Assembly (NCBI RefSeq): GCF_030161095.1 | Contig: NZ_BSPP01000004.1 | Coordinates: 642,711-706,710 of the forward strand | DNA length: 64,000 nucleotides | Source: Cypionkella aquatica | GTDB taxonomy: Bacteria > Pseudomonadota > Alphaproteobacteria > Rhodobacterales > Rhodobacteraceae | Direction of reading: 5' to 3' | In this document: positions 34,170 through 43,685 of the stretch, piece after piece | Layout: the number at the start of each line of letters is the position of its first letter | How positions within the stretch are numbered: the stretch's first letter is position 1 | Made by a program: the position numbers and the translations under genes | The notes under the pieces: generated by a model | The model's database searches: none | The model's input: the letters and a program-made list of their open reading frames with translations, nothing else | Told to the model about the DNA's origin: nothing

Positions 34170-35781
34170 TCGCGGTGTCATCGGCCTGCATCCGATCAAG
34201 CGAGGTTTGCAGCACCGATAGAAACCGCCACAGGAAAGCAGCTGCACCTTGGCGCGGATCGGCTGCGGGGTCGCCAAAAGCAGCGGCAATGGCGCGGTAA
34301 CCTGCAAGTCGCTCCGCCGTAATCCAGTTTTTTGCCAAAGGCCCAGCGACTTTGATCAGGTAGGCATCGATGATCAGCTCCGACAGCGGGTAATCAACAA
34401 GGCTTTGCGCGGCAAGCCCATGCCGCAGCGCAAAATCTTCGGCACTGATACCCGCCAGTTCAAGCAAAAATCGCGCGTCTTTTCCGGTCAGCAAGCCCGC
34501 AATCTCGGCAGGCCAGTCATACTGCAACCGTCGCTCTGTTACATTCGCCCGCCTCTGCGCGGCAAGAAAGGTCCCGAATGGCAACGGCGGTCCTTGCCGC
34601 CCCTCGGCCTGATACAGGGCCGAAATCTTGGGGTCTGGCGGCAGCTCATTCAGGGTGATGGTCTGCGCGGTGGCTGTTTTTGCATCGGCTTGGATGATCT
34701 TGAACGCAGGCGGAAACGCCACAAGCGAGGGCATCGAAATATCTGTCAGCGCACCCGCTTCTGTCACCAGATGGTTGGTCGCGTTGACATGCATGTGCCC
34801 CCCGATATGCCAGCGCAATCCGGCCGCGATCAGGGCCTGTGCCACCTCTGGCCCCGGCGTGCGCCGGGTGTTGCTTGTTGGGCCGAACAGCGCATGCTCA
34901 GACTGCGCCGCATCTTGAAACGGGTCCAACACTGGATAATGCGACACCGTCAGCAAGGTTTTCCCAAGCGCCCGCGCCCGCGACGTGACATCGGTGATCC
35001 ACGCCAGCAGAAACGGCTTTACCCGCAGCAACGCATTCCAGCCCGCATCTGATGGGCCGAGAAACGCCTTTTTGCGTGTGGCATCATGCCGACCACCGCA
35101 CGGCTCGAACACATTGGCATCCAGCATCAACAGCCAAAGGCCGGGCTCTGGCTCCACCAGATAGGATGCATCCATCAGGGTCTGCGTAACACTGCCGTCG
35201 GCAGACTGGGCGCGATACATCCGGCTTTCGATCTGGTCGCTGGCCGAGAATGGGGTTTCCCAATGCAGATAATCTGGCTGTCGAAACAACCCAAACCGCG
35301 CAATCGGCAACAGCGCCTCTGGTTGCCCGGCACAGCGCATCGCGGGTGACAGAATGGCCGGATGGTCGCTGACATAGATCGGGTCGCTGGACACAGTGAC
35401 GGTTTCACCCGGCGCGCTGACATAGGGGCTGGTGACGTGTTTGCCATGCGGGCCGTAAAGGTCGTGATTGCCGGGTATCGCGTAAAAGCGCAGCCCGTGC
35501 CGAGCCTCGAACCGGTCCAGCACAGCGACCAGCCGCCGAACATTTTCGACCTGCCCGTCATCGCTGTAATCGCCCGCCAAGACGACATGGCGCACCCCTG
35601 CCGCTGCGATCTTTTCAAGCGCCGCAGTCAGGGCACCCGCGCTTTCATTAAACGCCCGCGCTGCCGTCCTCGTATCGGCCCAGCTGCGCATCGCGCGGTT
35701 TGCGCCCTCGATCACTAGGCCAAAATCGCCCGTCGTGTCGTGAAAATGTGCATCAGCCAGCACTGCCACCCTGTGCAACAT
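34108..35781 (-). CDS. Calcineurin-like metallophosphoesterase, candidate cyclic-nucleotide phosphodiesterase
   Basis: 557-residue dinuclear metal phosphoesterase. Motifs in order: DAHFHD (D10, H12), AGDYSDDG (D71), PGNHDLYG (N105, H106), SHYPVLDP and GGHMHVNATNH. The GD-Y-SDDG/GNHD pattern is close to the CpdA/Icc group, but the chain is about twice CpdA length, with a long C-terminal extension of unknown role (about residues 380-557). It faces the cyclase gene tail-to-tail with a 62-bp overlap. Hydrolysis of cyclic nucleotides fits the location, but nucleotidase or lipid substrates are equally possible. Confidence 0.86.
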   Translation of the reverse strand: MLHRVAVLADAHFHDTTGDFGLVIEGANRAMRSWADTRTAARAFNESAGALTAALEKIAAAGVRHVVLAGDYSDDGQVENVRRLVAVLDRFEARHGLRFYAIPGNHDLYGPHGKHVTSPYVSAPGETVTVSSDPIYVSDHPAILSPAMRCAGQPEALLPIARFGLFRQPDYLHWETPFSASDQIESRMYRAQSADGSVTQTLMDASYLVEPEPGLWLLMLDANVFEPCGGRHDATRKKAFLGPSDAGWNALLRVKPFLLAWITDVTSRARALGKTLLTVSHYPVLDPFQDAAQSEHALFGPTSNTRRTPGPEVAQALIAAGLRWHIGGHMHVNATNHLVTEAGALTDISMPSLVAFPPAFKIIQADAKTATAQTITLNELPPDPKISALYQAEGRQGPPLPFGTFLAAQRRANVTERRLQYDWPAEIAGLLTGKDARFLLELAGISAEDFALRHGLAAQSLVDYPLSELIIDAYLIKVAGPLAKNWITAERLAGYRAIAAAFGDPAADPRQGAAAFLWRFLSVLQTSLDRMQADDTAIIPAAADPSPAAPPRYPTAD

Positions 35782-35790
35782 GACGGAGCC

Positions 35791-36276
35791 TTAGCCTTGC
35801 TTGCGGTATGCAAAGTAAAGATTGCGACCAATGCCAGATGGCATATCCAGCGGCTTCAGTCGCGGATGCACCAGCTGCAAACCACTGACGGCGACGCCAC
35901 CCTGCATCAGCAGATCGACGCAAAGCTGCGGCAACCACGTCTGTACACCGGCATCCTTATCAGCATAGCCGGTCCCAATATCGGCATGCACCATTGCGGC
36001 ATCCGCTTTGGCATAGGTTGTTGCGGTTTGCGAAATCTCGCCGAGAATCAGGTCAGCGGCGGGGGGCGTAGATGTGCCATGCGACGCCACGGCGCGATCA
36101 AACACGATGACGCGCCGCCCAGAAAAGGCTTCGAGAAGATGGCTGTAGGTGCGGCCATTGCCCAGCCCGATCTCAAGGATCGCACCGCCATCCGGCAGCA
36201 GACTTTGCGCGGCAATCAGGTTCAGAATGTCGCGCTGCGCTGTGATGCGGTCAACGAACAGATCCAGACGGGACAT
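35791..36276 (-). CDS. Class I SAM-dependent methyltransferase (small)
   Basis: 161-residue protein with the SAM-binding signature AILEIGLGNGRTYSHLLE at about residue 34-51 and a downstream VIVFDRAV strand. ATG 36276 has GGAAGG 7 bases upstream; the frame extends to 36378 without a ribosome site. It is short for the family and ends soon after the fourth to fifth strand region. It lies 9 bp from the phosphoesterase start and 58 bp after the nucleotide-sugar dehydrogenase. The target is unknown; glycan methylation would fit the context. Confidence 0.78.
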   Translation of the reverse strand: MSRLDLFVDRITAQRDILNLIAAQSLLPDGGAILEIGLGNGRTYSHLLEAFSGRRVIVFDRAVASHGTSTPPAADLILGEISQTATTYAKADAAMVHADIGTGYADKDAGVQTWLPQLCVDLLMQGGVAVSGLQLVHPRLKPLDMPSGIGRNLYFAYRKQG

Positions 36277-36334
36277 CGGGCGACCTTCCGGTTTATTGGT
36301 TTGGATGTGCCTGAGTTTGGCTGTGCCAGACCGA

Positions 36335-37678
36335 TTACGCTTTGACGATGTGATTGCCCGCGATGTTATGGCGGGCAAAGACGTTGCGGGTGTCGATGAT
36401 CAGCGGCGCATGTGCTGCCAGCAAGGCATAATCCAGCCCGTCATGGTCGGTGGCTATCAGCACTGCATCAAACGACTGGATCGTGCACGAATCAAGCGGC
36501 ACCGAACGGCGCCCCATCAACGCGCCATAAGCCCGCGTTTTCGGAATTTCGGACACGAAAGGATCGTGATAGCTGGCCTGCCCGCCACGTTCTTCAATCA
36601 GCTCGATCAGTTTCAGCGATGGGCTTTCGCGAATGTCCGGCACGTTTTTCTTATAGGCCAGACCGATCACCAGCACGTTGGATCGGCTCAGCGCTTTGCC
36701 AGAGTGAAGATCCAACGCCTCGGCCAGACGGCTGGCAACATGGCGTGGCATCGCCGCGTTGATCTCACCCGCAAGTTCGATGAAGCGGGTGGGAATGTCA
36801 TATTCCCGGGCTTTCCACGTAAGATAAAACGGGTCAATCGGGATGCAATGTCCGCCCAAACCCGGGCCGGGGTAGAACGGCATATAGCCGAAAGGCTTTG
36901 TCTTGGCGGCCTCTATGACTTCCCAGATATCGACGCCCATCGCTTCGTAAATCACCTTCAACTCGTTGACCAAAGCGATATTGACGGCGCGAAACACGTT
37001 TTCCGTCAGCTTGACGGCCTCGGCGGTGGCGGTTGAAGATACCGGCACCACAGTTTTTACCACGGCGGCATAAAAAGCTGCAACCAACACACCCGCAGCC
37101 GCACCATCGCCCGCAACAATCTTGGGAATGGTTGAGGTGTCATAGGCCCGGTTGCCGGGATCTTCACGTTCAGGCGAAAACCCAAGGTAGAAATCTTGGC
37201 CCGAAACCAAACCGCCAGCCTCTAGGATTCGCTTCACCGGGCCGTCGGTGGTGCCGGGATAAGTCGTCGATTCCAGCACGATCACCTGACCCGGGCGCAA
37301 GGTTTTGGCGATGTCGTCGCAGGTGCGGGTGATGAAAGACAGATCAGGCTCGCGGTGGCGGGTCAGCGGGGTTGGCACGCAGATCACAATGACATCGCAG
37401 AACCCAAGTCCCGCGAAATCAGCGGTGGCGGTGAAACGCCCGGCTGCAACCTGCTCGGCCAGCACTGCATCTGGCACCGCCTCGATATAGCTTTTGCGCG
37501 CATCGACGGCGGTAATCTTGCCGGGATCGGTGTCAAATCCCGTGACATGGAAGCCCGCCCGCGCTGCGGTGATTGCCAATGGCAAGCCGACATAGCCCAG
37601 ACCAATCACCCCGACACGGGCCTTGCGACTGGTGATGTTTTGCAAAAGCATCGAATGGGGCAAGGGGCGATCCGCCAT
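36335..37678 (-). CDS. Nucleotide-sugar dehydrogenase (UDP-GlcNAc/UDP-sugar 6-dehydrogenase, WbpA/TviB-like)
   Basis: 447-residue NAD-dependent four-electron dehydrogenase that makes a UDP-uronic acid for surface polysaccharide. The Rossmann motif GVIGLGYVGLPLA opens the protein; VPTPL and STTYPGTT follow; FSPEREDPGN and the catalytic cysteine in GLGGHCIPIDPFYL are intact. The C-terminal UDP-binding domain has GLAYKKNVPDIRESPS. The EREDPGN form is usual in the WbpA group acting on UDP-GlcNAc. The start at 37678 lacks a clear ribosome site; 37651 is an alternative. Confidence 0.9.
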   Translation of the reverse strand: MADRPLPHSMLLQNITSRKARVGVIGLGYVGLPLAITAARAGFHVTGFDTDPGKITAVDARKSYIEAVPDAVLAEQVAAGRFTATADFAGLGFCDVIVICVPTPLTRHREPDLSFITRTCDDIAKTLRPGQVIVLESTTYPGTTDGPVKRILEAGGLVSGQDFYLGFSPEREDPGNRAYDTSTIPKIVAGDGAAAGVLVAAFYAAVVKTVVPVSSTATAEAVKLTENVFRAVNIALVNELKVIYEAMGVDIWEVIEAAKTKPFGYMPFYPGPGLGGHCIPIDPFYLTWKAREYDIPTRFIELAGEINAAMPRHVASRLAEALDLHSGKALSRSNVLVIGLAYKKNVPDIRESPSLKLIELIEERGGQASYHDPFVSEIPKTRAYGALMGRRSVPLDSCTIQSFDAVLIATDHDGLDYALLAAHAPLIIDTRNVFARHNIAGNHIVKA

Positions 37679-37823
37679 GGCTGAGGGTGGTTCCGAGATG
37701 GGGCAGTTTGGCAGGCCTGTCAAGGATGCGGCAACCTGCCGGATCACTACGATTCCGGTCGCCCTGCGCCGGCTTTGCGCTTAACCTGTGGGTGTTGCTT
37801 GCAAACCAGCCGGATCATTGCCC

Positions 37824-38942
37824 ATGACGCGCCCTGAACGCCGCCTGCGGATCGCCTTCTACGCGCCTTTGAAGGCCCCGACGCATCCGGTGCCTTCGGG
37901 GGATCGTTTGATGGCACAACTGCTGACGCAATGCTTGAATATTGCGGGTCATCATGTCGATCTGGTGTCTGATTTACGCGCCTATCTGGGCGACGCGCAG
38001 GATGTGACCGGTTGGGCAGCTTTGCAGGCAGCGGCCAAACTGGAGCAAGACCGGATCTGTGCGGATTGGGCCAAGAGCGGCCCGCCCGATCTGTGGCTGT
38101 GCTATCATCCCTATTACAAGGCGCCCGATCTGCTGGGACCAACCCTCGCGCAACAATTTGGCCTGCCCTATGTCACGATTGAAACTTCGATCTCTGCGCG
38201 GCGCAATCTGGGGATCTGGAGCGAGATGCAGGCCCAGGTTGAAAAAGGTGTGCAGCAGGCCAGCCTGAATTTGTGCTTGACCGCGCGCGATGCGGCGGGT
38301 TTGCAACTGGCCACCCCAAGCGCACGATTTGCTAGGTTTGCGCCGTTCATCCAGACCGATGCTTTCGCAGCCCCGCCAAATCCGCAACCTGGCCATCTGG
38401 TCACGGTGGCGATGATGCGCCAAGGCGATAAGGCTGACAGTTATCGCAGGCTTGCGGCAACTTTGGCCTTGCTGCCGAGTGATCTGGAATGGCGGCTTGC
38501 TGTGGTCGGCGGGGGACCCCTTTGCGACGAAGTACGCGCGATGTTCAGGGGTCTGCCTGCGGATCGAGTAAATTGGCTGGGCGAGCAACCTCCGCAGCAG
38601 ATCGCGACACTTCTTTCGCAGGCTTGGGCCTATGTCTGGCCGGGCTGCGGAGAGGCTTACGGCCTTGCGTATCTAGAGGCTCAGGCGGCTGGCGTTCCAG
38701 TGGTGGCGCAACGCGTGGCGGGGGTGCCAGAGGTGGTTGCAGATGGCGAAACCGGATTTCTGACAGCAGAAGGCGATGATGCGGCGGCGGCGGCGGCCAT
38801 TGCCCGGCTGTTGCGTGATCCTGACTTGCAGCGCCGCATGGGTCAGGCCGCACGCGTTCGGGTTCTGCGCGATCATGCGCTGGCGGGGGCCGCGCACCGC
38901 CTTAGCACCGTTTTGCAAACATTGGTAAAGGTTGCCGTATGA
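37824..38942 (+). CDS. Glycosyltransferase family 4
   Basis: 372-residue GT-B transferase, divergent from the nucleotide-sugar dehydrogenase. The N-terminus IAFYAPLKAPTHPVPSGDR is the acceptor lobe. The donor lobe contains VVGGGPLCDEVRAMF, WAYVWPGCGEAYGLAYLEAQ with the E-x7-E pair, and GVPEVVADGETGFL. All the usual GT4 positions are filled. The stop overlaps the polysaccharide deacetylase start as ATGA. Confidence 0.88.
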   Translation: MTRPERRLRIAFYAPLKAPTHPVPSGDRLMAQLLTQCLNIAGHHVDLVSDLRAYLGDAQDVTGWAALQAAAKLEQDRICADWAKSGPPDLWLCYHPYYKAPDLLGPTLAQQFGLPYVTIETSISARRNLGIWSEMQAQVEKGVQQASLNLCLTARDAAGLQLATPSARFARFAPFIQTDAFAAPPNPQPGHLVTVAMMRQGDKADSYRRLAATLALLPSDLEWRLAVVGGGPLCDEVRAMFRGLPADRVNWLGEQPPQQIATLLSQAWAYVWPGCGEAYGLAYLEAQAAGVPVVAQRVAGVPEVVADGETGFLTAEGDDAAAAAAIARLLRDPDLQRRMGQAARVRVLRDHALAGAAHRLSTVLQTLVKVAV

Positions 38943-39664
38943 CGCAGGCATTGCAAAACGCATTGGATCAAAGGGCAGCTGCTGGAAACCCGGCGCGGCT
39001 GTGGTTGCGCGATGACGATGCGAGAGCGCCCAGTGTGGCACTGGATCAATTGTTGGGCGTTACCGAAGCCTCCAGCGTCCCTGTCACACTGGCGGTTATT
39101 CCTGCCGATGCGGGTGCCGCGTTGGCCGCGCGGCTGCAAAAAGCCGCAGGCGTGTCGGTTGCCGTGCATGGCTGGTCGCATCGCAACTATGCCCCAGAGT
39201 TTGAGAAAAAGCAGGAACTGGGCGCGTACCGGCCGATACCGCAAGTCTTGGCCGAGCTTGAGCGTGGATTTGTGCGACTGTCGCAGCAATACCAGCAACA
39301 TTTCACCCCGGTGCTGGTGCCGCCGTGGAACCGCATCAGCCCCGATGTGGTGGCAGGCTTGCCCGGTATCGGCTTTCAGGCGCTTTCAGTATTTGGCCCC
39401 GAACGGCAAGCCGCGCTGCCGTTGATCAACACCCATGTTGATGTGATCGACTGGCGCGGCGGGCGCATGGGGCGGCCAGATGCGGTGCTGATGGACGAGA
39501 TTGCAGCCGCCATCACCCGAGGCGACCAGCCGATCGGCGTGCTGACGCATCACCTTGTGCACGATGCGCAGGTCTGGGGCTTTCTGGCGCGCTTGTTCGC
39601 CTTGACGGTTGGTCATCCCGGCTGCCGTTGGGTCGGTCTGCCAGAGCTTATCCGCTTACCATGA
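38939..39664 (+). CDS. Polysaccharide deacetylase-like (NodB-type) protein
   Basis: 241-residue cytoplasmic protein of the carbohydrate esterase 4 superfamily. It shows the Asp pair in WLRDDDARAP, the metal histidines in HGWSHRNY (H-x3-H), and VPPWNR in place of the family's third motif. No signal peptide is visible, so it would act inside the cell, or is a non-catalytic relative. It overlaps the preceding glycosyltransferase by 4 bp and the convergent gene at its 3' end by 9 bp. Confidence 0.83.
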   Translation: MTQALQNALDQRAAAGNPARLWLRDDDARAPSVALDQLLGVTEASSVPVTLAVIPADAGAALAARLQKAAGVSVAVHGWSHRNYAPEFEKKQELGAYRPIPQVLAELERGFVRLSQQYQQHFTPVLVPPWNRISPDVVAGLPGIGFQALSVFGPERQAALPLINTHVDVIDWRGGRMGRPDAVLMDEIAAAITRGDQPIGVLTHHLVHDAQVWGFLARLFALTVGHPGCRWVGLPELIRLP

Positions 39665-40633
39665 CTTCCACGCGATCAGCAGCCCGCCATCGGCTTGATG
39701 GATCTGGGTGCGCAATGCCTCGACATCTGCGACATCTGCGCGATCCGGCAACGCCCCGGCAACCAGTGTTTGCGGCGCAACACTGACCGATCCGCCGCGT
39801 GTTGCCAATGTAAAGACCAACGGCCCTGTGGACCACCAGGCTGGCGCCTGCGGCAACAAAGCCAAAACTTGCGGCAAACGCTGGTTAAGTCGATGCAAGG
39901 CGGGGTGGTTTGGTGGGGTGGCGATAAATGAATTGGCCAGCAACAGCCCGCCAATCCCGGTTTGGCGCGGCACGGTCTCTGGCCACGCGCTCATGCCTGT
40001 CAGCGGCAACAGATCGTGAAAGCCGATGTCGTCGCGCGCCGGGAACCAATCGCAATCAAGATAGATTCCGCCCTCTGCCGCCAGAATCGCATAGCGGGCA
40101 ACATCGACCGCGCCCGGATAATCCCGCCGCGCTAGCATCGCCGCATACACCGGCAGGTCAGACAAGCCCAGCCGCTGCAGATCGTCTTCTTGCCACAGCC
40201 GATAGCGGTAGCCCTGCGCCGCCGCATGATTTCGCCACGCAGCCACCGTTGCGGGCACGGGCAGATTGCCGATCCAGATCTGATGGATGATGCGTGGCAC
40301 CGCCGCGCGGTTGGCGTCTGTGATGGCGCGTTGCTCCGCGGTTGAGAACTGGAACAGCGGCGCCAGTATCTCGGATGGCGGCACAAGATGAAACTGATAG
40401 CCGGCCCGCGCCACCACATCACCTTTGGCCTTTGCCAGATGCAGCCGCGCAGCATGCAGACGGCGCGGCAGGCCAATCACGGTTTGTGCAGGCAAGGCGA
40501 TGATCGTCGGATCAGCCGCCAACCCATCCAGCACTATCTCCGCCGCCGCCAAATCCCCCGACGCGACCAAGGCTTTTGCGGTCGCAATGCCATCATCCAT
40601 GCGCTGCTTGGGCGTCACCCTATGGCCTTTCAC
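39656..40633 (-). CDS. Glycosyltransferase with DXD motif (GT32/OCH1-like, capsular sugar type)
   Basis: 325-residue GT-A protein. The core reads IHQIWIGNLPVPATVAAW, YRLWQEDDL, then VARYAILAAEGGIYLDCDW, in which DCD is the metal/nucleotide-sugar DXD motif. About 85 residues of helical, TPR-like sequence precede it. The start is GTG 40633, immediately after the stop of the upstream gene; GTG 40618 with AAAGG upstream is also possible. It probably adds a sugar to a surface or secreted glycan. Confidence 0.82.
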   Translation of the reverse strand: MKGHRVTPKQRMDDGIATAKALVASGDLAAAEIVLDGLAADPTIIALPAQTVIGLPRRLHAARLHLAKAKGDVVARAGYQFHLVPPSEILAPLFQFSTAEQRAITDANRAAVPRIIHQIWIGNLPVPATVAAWRNHAAAQGYRYRLWQEDDLQRLGLSDLPVYAAMLARRDYPGAVDVARYAILAAEGGIYLDCDWFPARDDIGFHDLLPLTGMSAWPETVPRQTGIGGLLLANSFIATPPNHPALHRLNQRLPQVLALLPQAPAWWSTGPLVFTLATRGGSVSVAPQTLVAGALPDRADVADVEALRTQIHQADGGLLIAWKSW

Positions 40634-41503
40634 TTAGAACCACTGGCCCGGTTCCATCAATCCCAGATCCATCAATTGCTGGCTGTGCCAGTCAAAGGCG
40701 GTCGAGTTGTGCCATTTGAAATCAACAATATCAAACCGCGATCCGGCGTTCGACCGCAAAGCTTTTGCGGTGCGAAAGCTTACAATGGCAGTGGTGATAT
40801 TGTGATGCCAAGGGCAAGCATAGGTGTTGTACTCTTCATCCGAAAAGGTGAAATCCGGCCGCAGCACCAGCCCCGGCTTGGCACGAAACAAGGCAATTCG
40901 GTCGATCTTACGGCGCGGCACCGGGATATGTTCTTCAAACCGCCAACGCAGGCCGCCAAAGAAATCCAACTGCCGTTCTTTGGGATAGTTGTGGTTGGCG
41001 ACATCGGGGCGACCCAAGGCGTAATAACCAGATTTGTCCAGATGGGCGCGATCCAGCGATACTGCGTTGGGAAAGCTGTTCAGATCATCCGCGTAGAGAT
41101 CGACGACGTAAGACAACACTGCATCACGACGTTCTTCGGTGTGAAACGCCAACATCTCGCGGATATTGCGGGTCTCGCAAAACGGGTGGAACAGATACTC
41201 GGCATTGTAGCAGTAATACATCCACAGGCCCGGAGCCGCCGCGATCACCTTGTTCACCGCGTCAACCAGCAGCTCGACCGTGGGGGTTTCATAGGGGATG
41301 CGGTGGATGGTGGCCTCAAGTTCGGCCGAGACGACGATGCCTTCCGAGGCGAACAGCAGAACCTGCGAAAAGCCTGCTCCAAGGTGGTGGCGAATGGTGG
41401 TATCAACCTCAACCGCGTCTTCAGCGAAAACCATCGCCAGCGGGCCCTTCGCCAAGACATTCTTTGCTTCGGACAGAAACTGATTAAGCGACGTGTATTT
41501 CAT
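40634..41503 (-). CDS. Conserved-looking protein of unknown function (possible GT2-like)
   Basis: 289 residues from ATG 41503 (GCAGGGC upstream). The sequence has an alternating strand-helix N-terminus ([27 protein letters not shown]) and a strongly patterned centre ([19 protein letters not shown], then [20 protein letters not shown]) that could be a GT-A fold, but I see no certain DXD. No signal or membrane segment. It is directly followed by the DXD glycosyltransferase, which supports a glycan role. I do not recognise an experimentally known member. Confidence 0.7.
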   Translation of the reverse strand: MKYTSLNQFLSEAKNVLAKGPLAMVFAEDAVEVDTTIRHHLGAGFSQVLLFASEGIVVSAELEATIHRIPYETPTVELLVDAVNKVIAAAPGLWMYYCYNAEYLFHPFCETRNIREMLAFHTEERRDAVLSYVVDLYADDLNSFPNAVSLDRAHLDKSGYYALGRPDVANHNYPKERQLDFFGGLRWRFEEHIPVPRRKIDRIALFRAKPGLVLRPDFTFSDEEYNTYACPWHHNITTAIVSFRTAKALRSNAGSRFDIVDFKWHNSTAFDWHSQQLMDLGLMEPGQWF

Positions 41504-41625
41504 GCCCTGCCCATTTGCCTTTGGCTTGTTTGCGGCAGAATCCGTTAACAATCCATGCAACGCAAGCCCCGGCGTTGCGAAAGGCAGCGGATTGGCATAA
41601 GTGCCAAGCCAACCCGAGGTGCGCT

Positions 41626-42927
41626 ATGGCCGATCCGAAGAAGCTTTTCATCAAGACATATGGTTGTCAGATGAACGTCTATGATTCCGAGCGTATGGCG
41701 GAAGCTATGGGTGCGGATGGCTATGTGCTGTCCGACAGCGCCGAAGATGCCGATATGGTGTTGCTGAACACCTGCCATATTCGGGAAAAGGCCGGCGAAA
41801 AGCTGTATTCCGATCTGGGGCGACTGAAAAAGCTGAAAGCGGCGCGGCCCGATGTGAAAATCGGCGTCGCAGGCTGCGTGGCACAAGCCGAAGGTGCCGA
41901 GATCATGCGGCGCTCGCCGATCGTTGATCTCGTTGTTGGTCCGCAATCCTATCACCGCCTGCCCGAAATGGCGCGCGCTGGCACGCCGCAGGTCGATACC
42001 GATTTCCCGCTGGAAGATAAGTTTGATCTGCTGCCCGAACGCAAAGCCACCCGCGGCCCGATGGCCTTTCTGACCGTGCAGGAAGGTTGCGACAAATTTT
42101 GTGCGTTCTGTGTGGTGCCTTATACGCGCGGCGCGGAAGTCTCGCGTGACCCGCAGCGCATCCTGACCGAAGCGCGTGGCTTGGTCGAAAAAGGCGTGCG
42201 CGACCTGACTTTGCTGGGCCAGAATGTCAACGCCTATCACGGTGACGGCTGGACGCTTTCAAAACTGATCCGCGAATTGGCGAAGGTGGATGGATTAGAG
42301 CGTATCCGCTACACCACCAGCCATCCCAACGACATGGAAGACGATCTGATCGCAGCCCATGGCGACGAGCCGAAATTGATGCCCTATCTGCATCTGCCGG
42401 TGCAATCGGGGTCTGATCGCATCCTGAAAGCGATGAACCGCAAGCACACCGCCGAATCCTATCTGCGCTTGATCGAACGCATCCGCGCCGTACGCCCCGA
42501 CATTTTGTTGTCATCGGATTTTATCGTAGGATTTCCGGGTGAGACCGATCAGGATTTTGAGGATACACTGTCGCTGATCCGCGCTGTGAATTATGGCGCG
42601 GCCTACAGCTTCAAATACTCTGCCCGACCGGGCACCCCCGCGGCAGAAAAGCCCGAGATTGATGGCGATGTCGCCGATGCCCGCCTGCAAATCCTGCAAG
42701 CCTTGATCACCGAACAACAGCGCGGGCTGCAACAGGCGATGGTCGGGCGCGAAGTTGGCGTGCTGTACGAAAAGGCTGGGCGCGAGGCCGGGCAGATGAT
42801 CGGCAAGTCGGATCATCTGCACGCCGTCTTTGTAAACGACCCGCATGGCCGCGTCGGAGAGATGGTGCGGGTGAGAATCTTAGCTTCGTCCTCCAACTCT
42901 TTGGCGGGCGCGCGGATTTCGGAATAG
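41626..42927 (+). CDS. miaB: tRNA-2-methylthio-N6-dimethylallyladenosine synthase MiaB
   Basis: Radical-SAM methylthiotransferase modifying A37 of tRNAs, 433 residues. The N-terminal UPF0004 cluster ligands lie in [24 protein letters not shown] and GVAGCVAQ. The radical SAM cysteines are in [17 protein letters not shown]. The C-terminal TRAM domain ends the protein. ATG 41626 with GAGGTG upstream gives the family N-terminus. It heads the core block that continues with phoH-like, ybeY, corC-like and lnt. Confidence 0.97.
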   Translation: MADPKKLFIKTYGCQMNVYDSERMAEAMGADGYVLSDSAEDADMVLLNTCHIREKAGEKLYSDLGRLKKLKAARPDVKIGVAGCVAQAEGAEIMRRSPIVDLVVGPQSYHRLPEMARAGTPQVDTDFPLEDKFDLLPERKATRGPMAFLTVQEGCDKFCAFCVVPYTRGAEVSRDPQRILTEARGLVEKGVRDLTLLGQNVNAYHGDGWTLSKLIRELAKVDGLERIRYTTSHPNDMEDDLIAAHGDEPKLMPYLHLPVQSGSDRILKAMNRKHTAESYLRLIERIRAVRPDILLSSDFIVGFPGETDQDFEDTLSLIRAVNYGAAYSFKYSARPGTPAAEKPEIDGDVADARLQILQALITEQQRGLQQAMVGREVGVLYEKAGREAGQMIGKSDHLHAVFVNDPHGRVGEMVRVRILASSSNSLAGARISE

Positions 42928-43115
42928 CTGTAAAATTGGCATCGTTTCCGCCGCGCCGCCAATCGTGGCGTTGGGTCATTTTTATTGACGAGCACGCAAC
43001 AATTAGTCGTCAAAAAGCCTTATACCCATAGATTTTGCTTTACTTCACAAAGCGTGGTCGGCAAACCTGAGATCATATCTATGTGAATTCTACATGTTGA
43101 AGGGGAGCTGCAGCA

Positions 43116-43685
43116 GTGGATCGTTTTTCCAGAGCAGTGCGAATGGCATTCGGGGGGGCAGCATTGGCTGCGGGCCTGATGATGGCAAGCGGTGCCATGG
43201 CGCAAAACGCGCCCGAGATCGCCGGTAAGATCGAATGGGGCGTCTGGGTTGACGATGATGGCTGTATGCACTGGTGGGCAGATGGCGGTGTTGAGGGTTA
43301 CATGCTTGATCGCGTGAACCCCAAGACCGGCAAGCCGGTTTGCCTCAAGCGCAACACCTGCCTTGTGCAGAACACCGACACGCTGTTTGCCACTGACAGC
43401 TCCAAGCTCACGGCTTACGGGCGCCGCTACCTGACCGATTTCTTCCAGAACGCAGGCGCGTTTGGTTATGCAATCTATGGTCATACAGACAGCCGCGCCT
43501 CGGATGAATACAACATGGGCCTGTCGCAGCGCCGCGCGGCCTCGGTGGCAAATGTCGCCCGGTCTGTAGGCGCCATGGTGGATCGTGAGATCGGCTATGG
43601 CGAGCGTCAACCGCGCGCAACCAATGCAACCGCCGCCGGGATGCAGCAAAACCGCCGCGTCGAAGTCGTCTGCTATAAGTGGTGA
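43116..43685 (+). CDS. OmpA-family C-terminal domain protein with N-terminal shared motif
   Basis: 189 residues. The Sec signal peptide has core FGGAALAAGLMMASGAMAQ. Residues 46-76 carry a Cys-flanked motif (DDDGC, GVEGY, GKPVC) also found in the next gene product. Residues about 95-186 form an OmpA/MotB-type peptidoglycan-binding domain (YAIYGHTDSRASDEYNMGLS, then RRVEVVCY). The start is GTG 43116 with AGGGGAG upstream. It probably sits in the periplasm tied to the cell wall. The stop overlaps the start of the following lipoprotein gene. Confidence 0.87.
   Translation: MDRFSRAVRMAFGGAALAAGLMMASGAMAQNAPEIAGKIEWGVWVDDDGCMHWWADGGVEGYMLDRVNPKTGKPVCLKRNTCLVQNTDTLFATDSSKLTAYGRRYLTDFFQNAGAFGYAIYGHTDSRASDEYNMGLSQRRAASVANVARSVGAMVDREIGYGERQPRATNATAAGMQQNRRVEVVCYKW

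Noticed and set aside
36149..37036. 295-codon plus-strand frame across methyltransferase and dehydrogenase genes
   Set aside because: It crosses two well-supported minus-strand genes and shows no domain.
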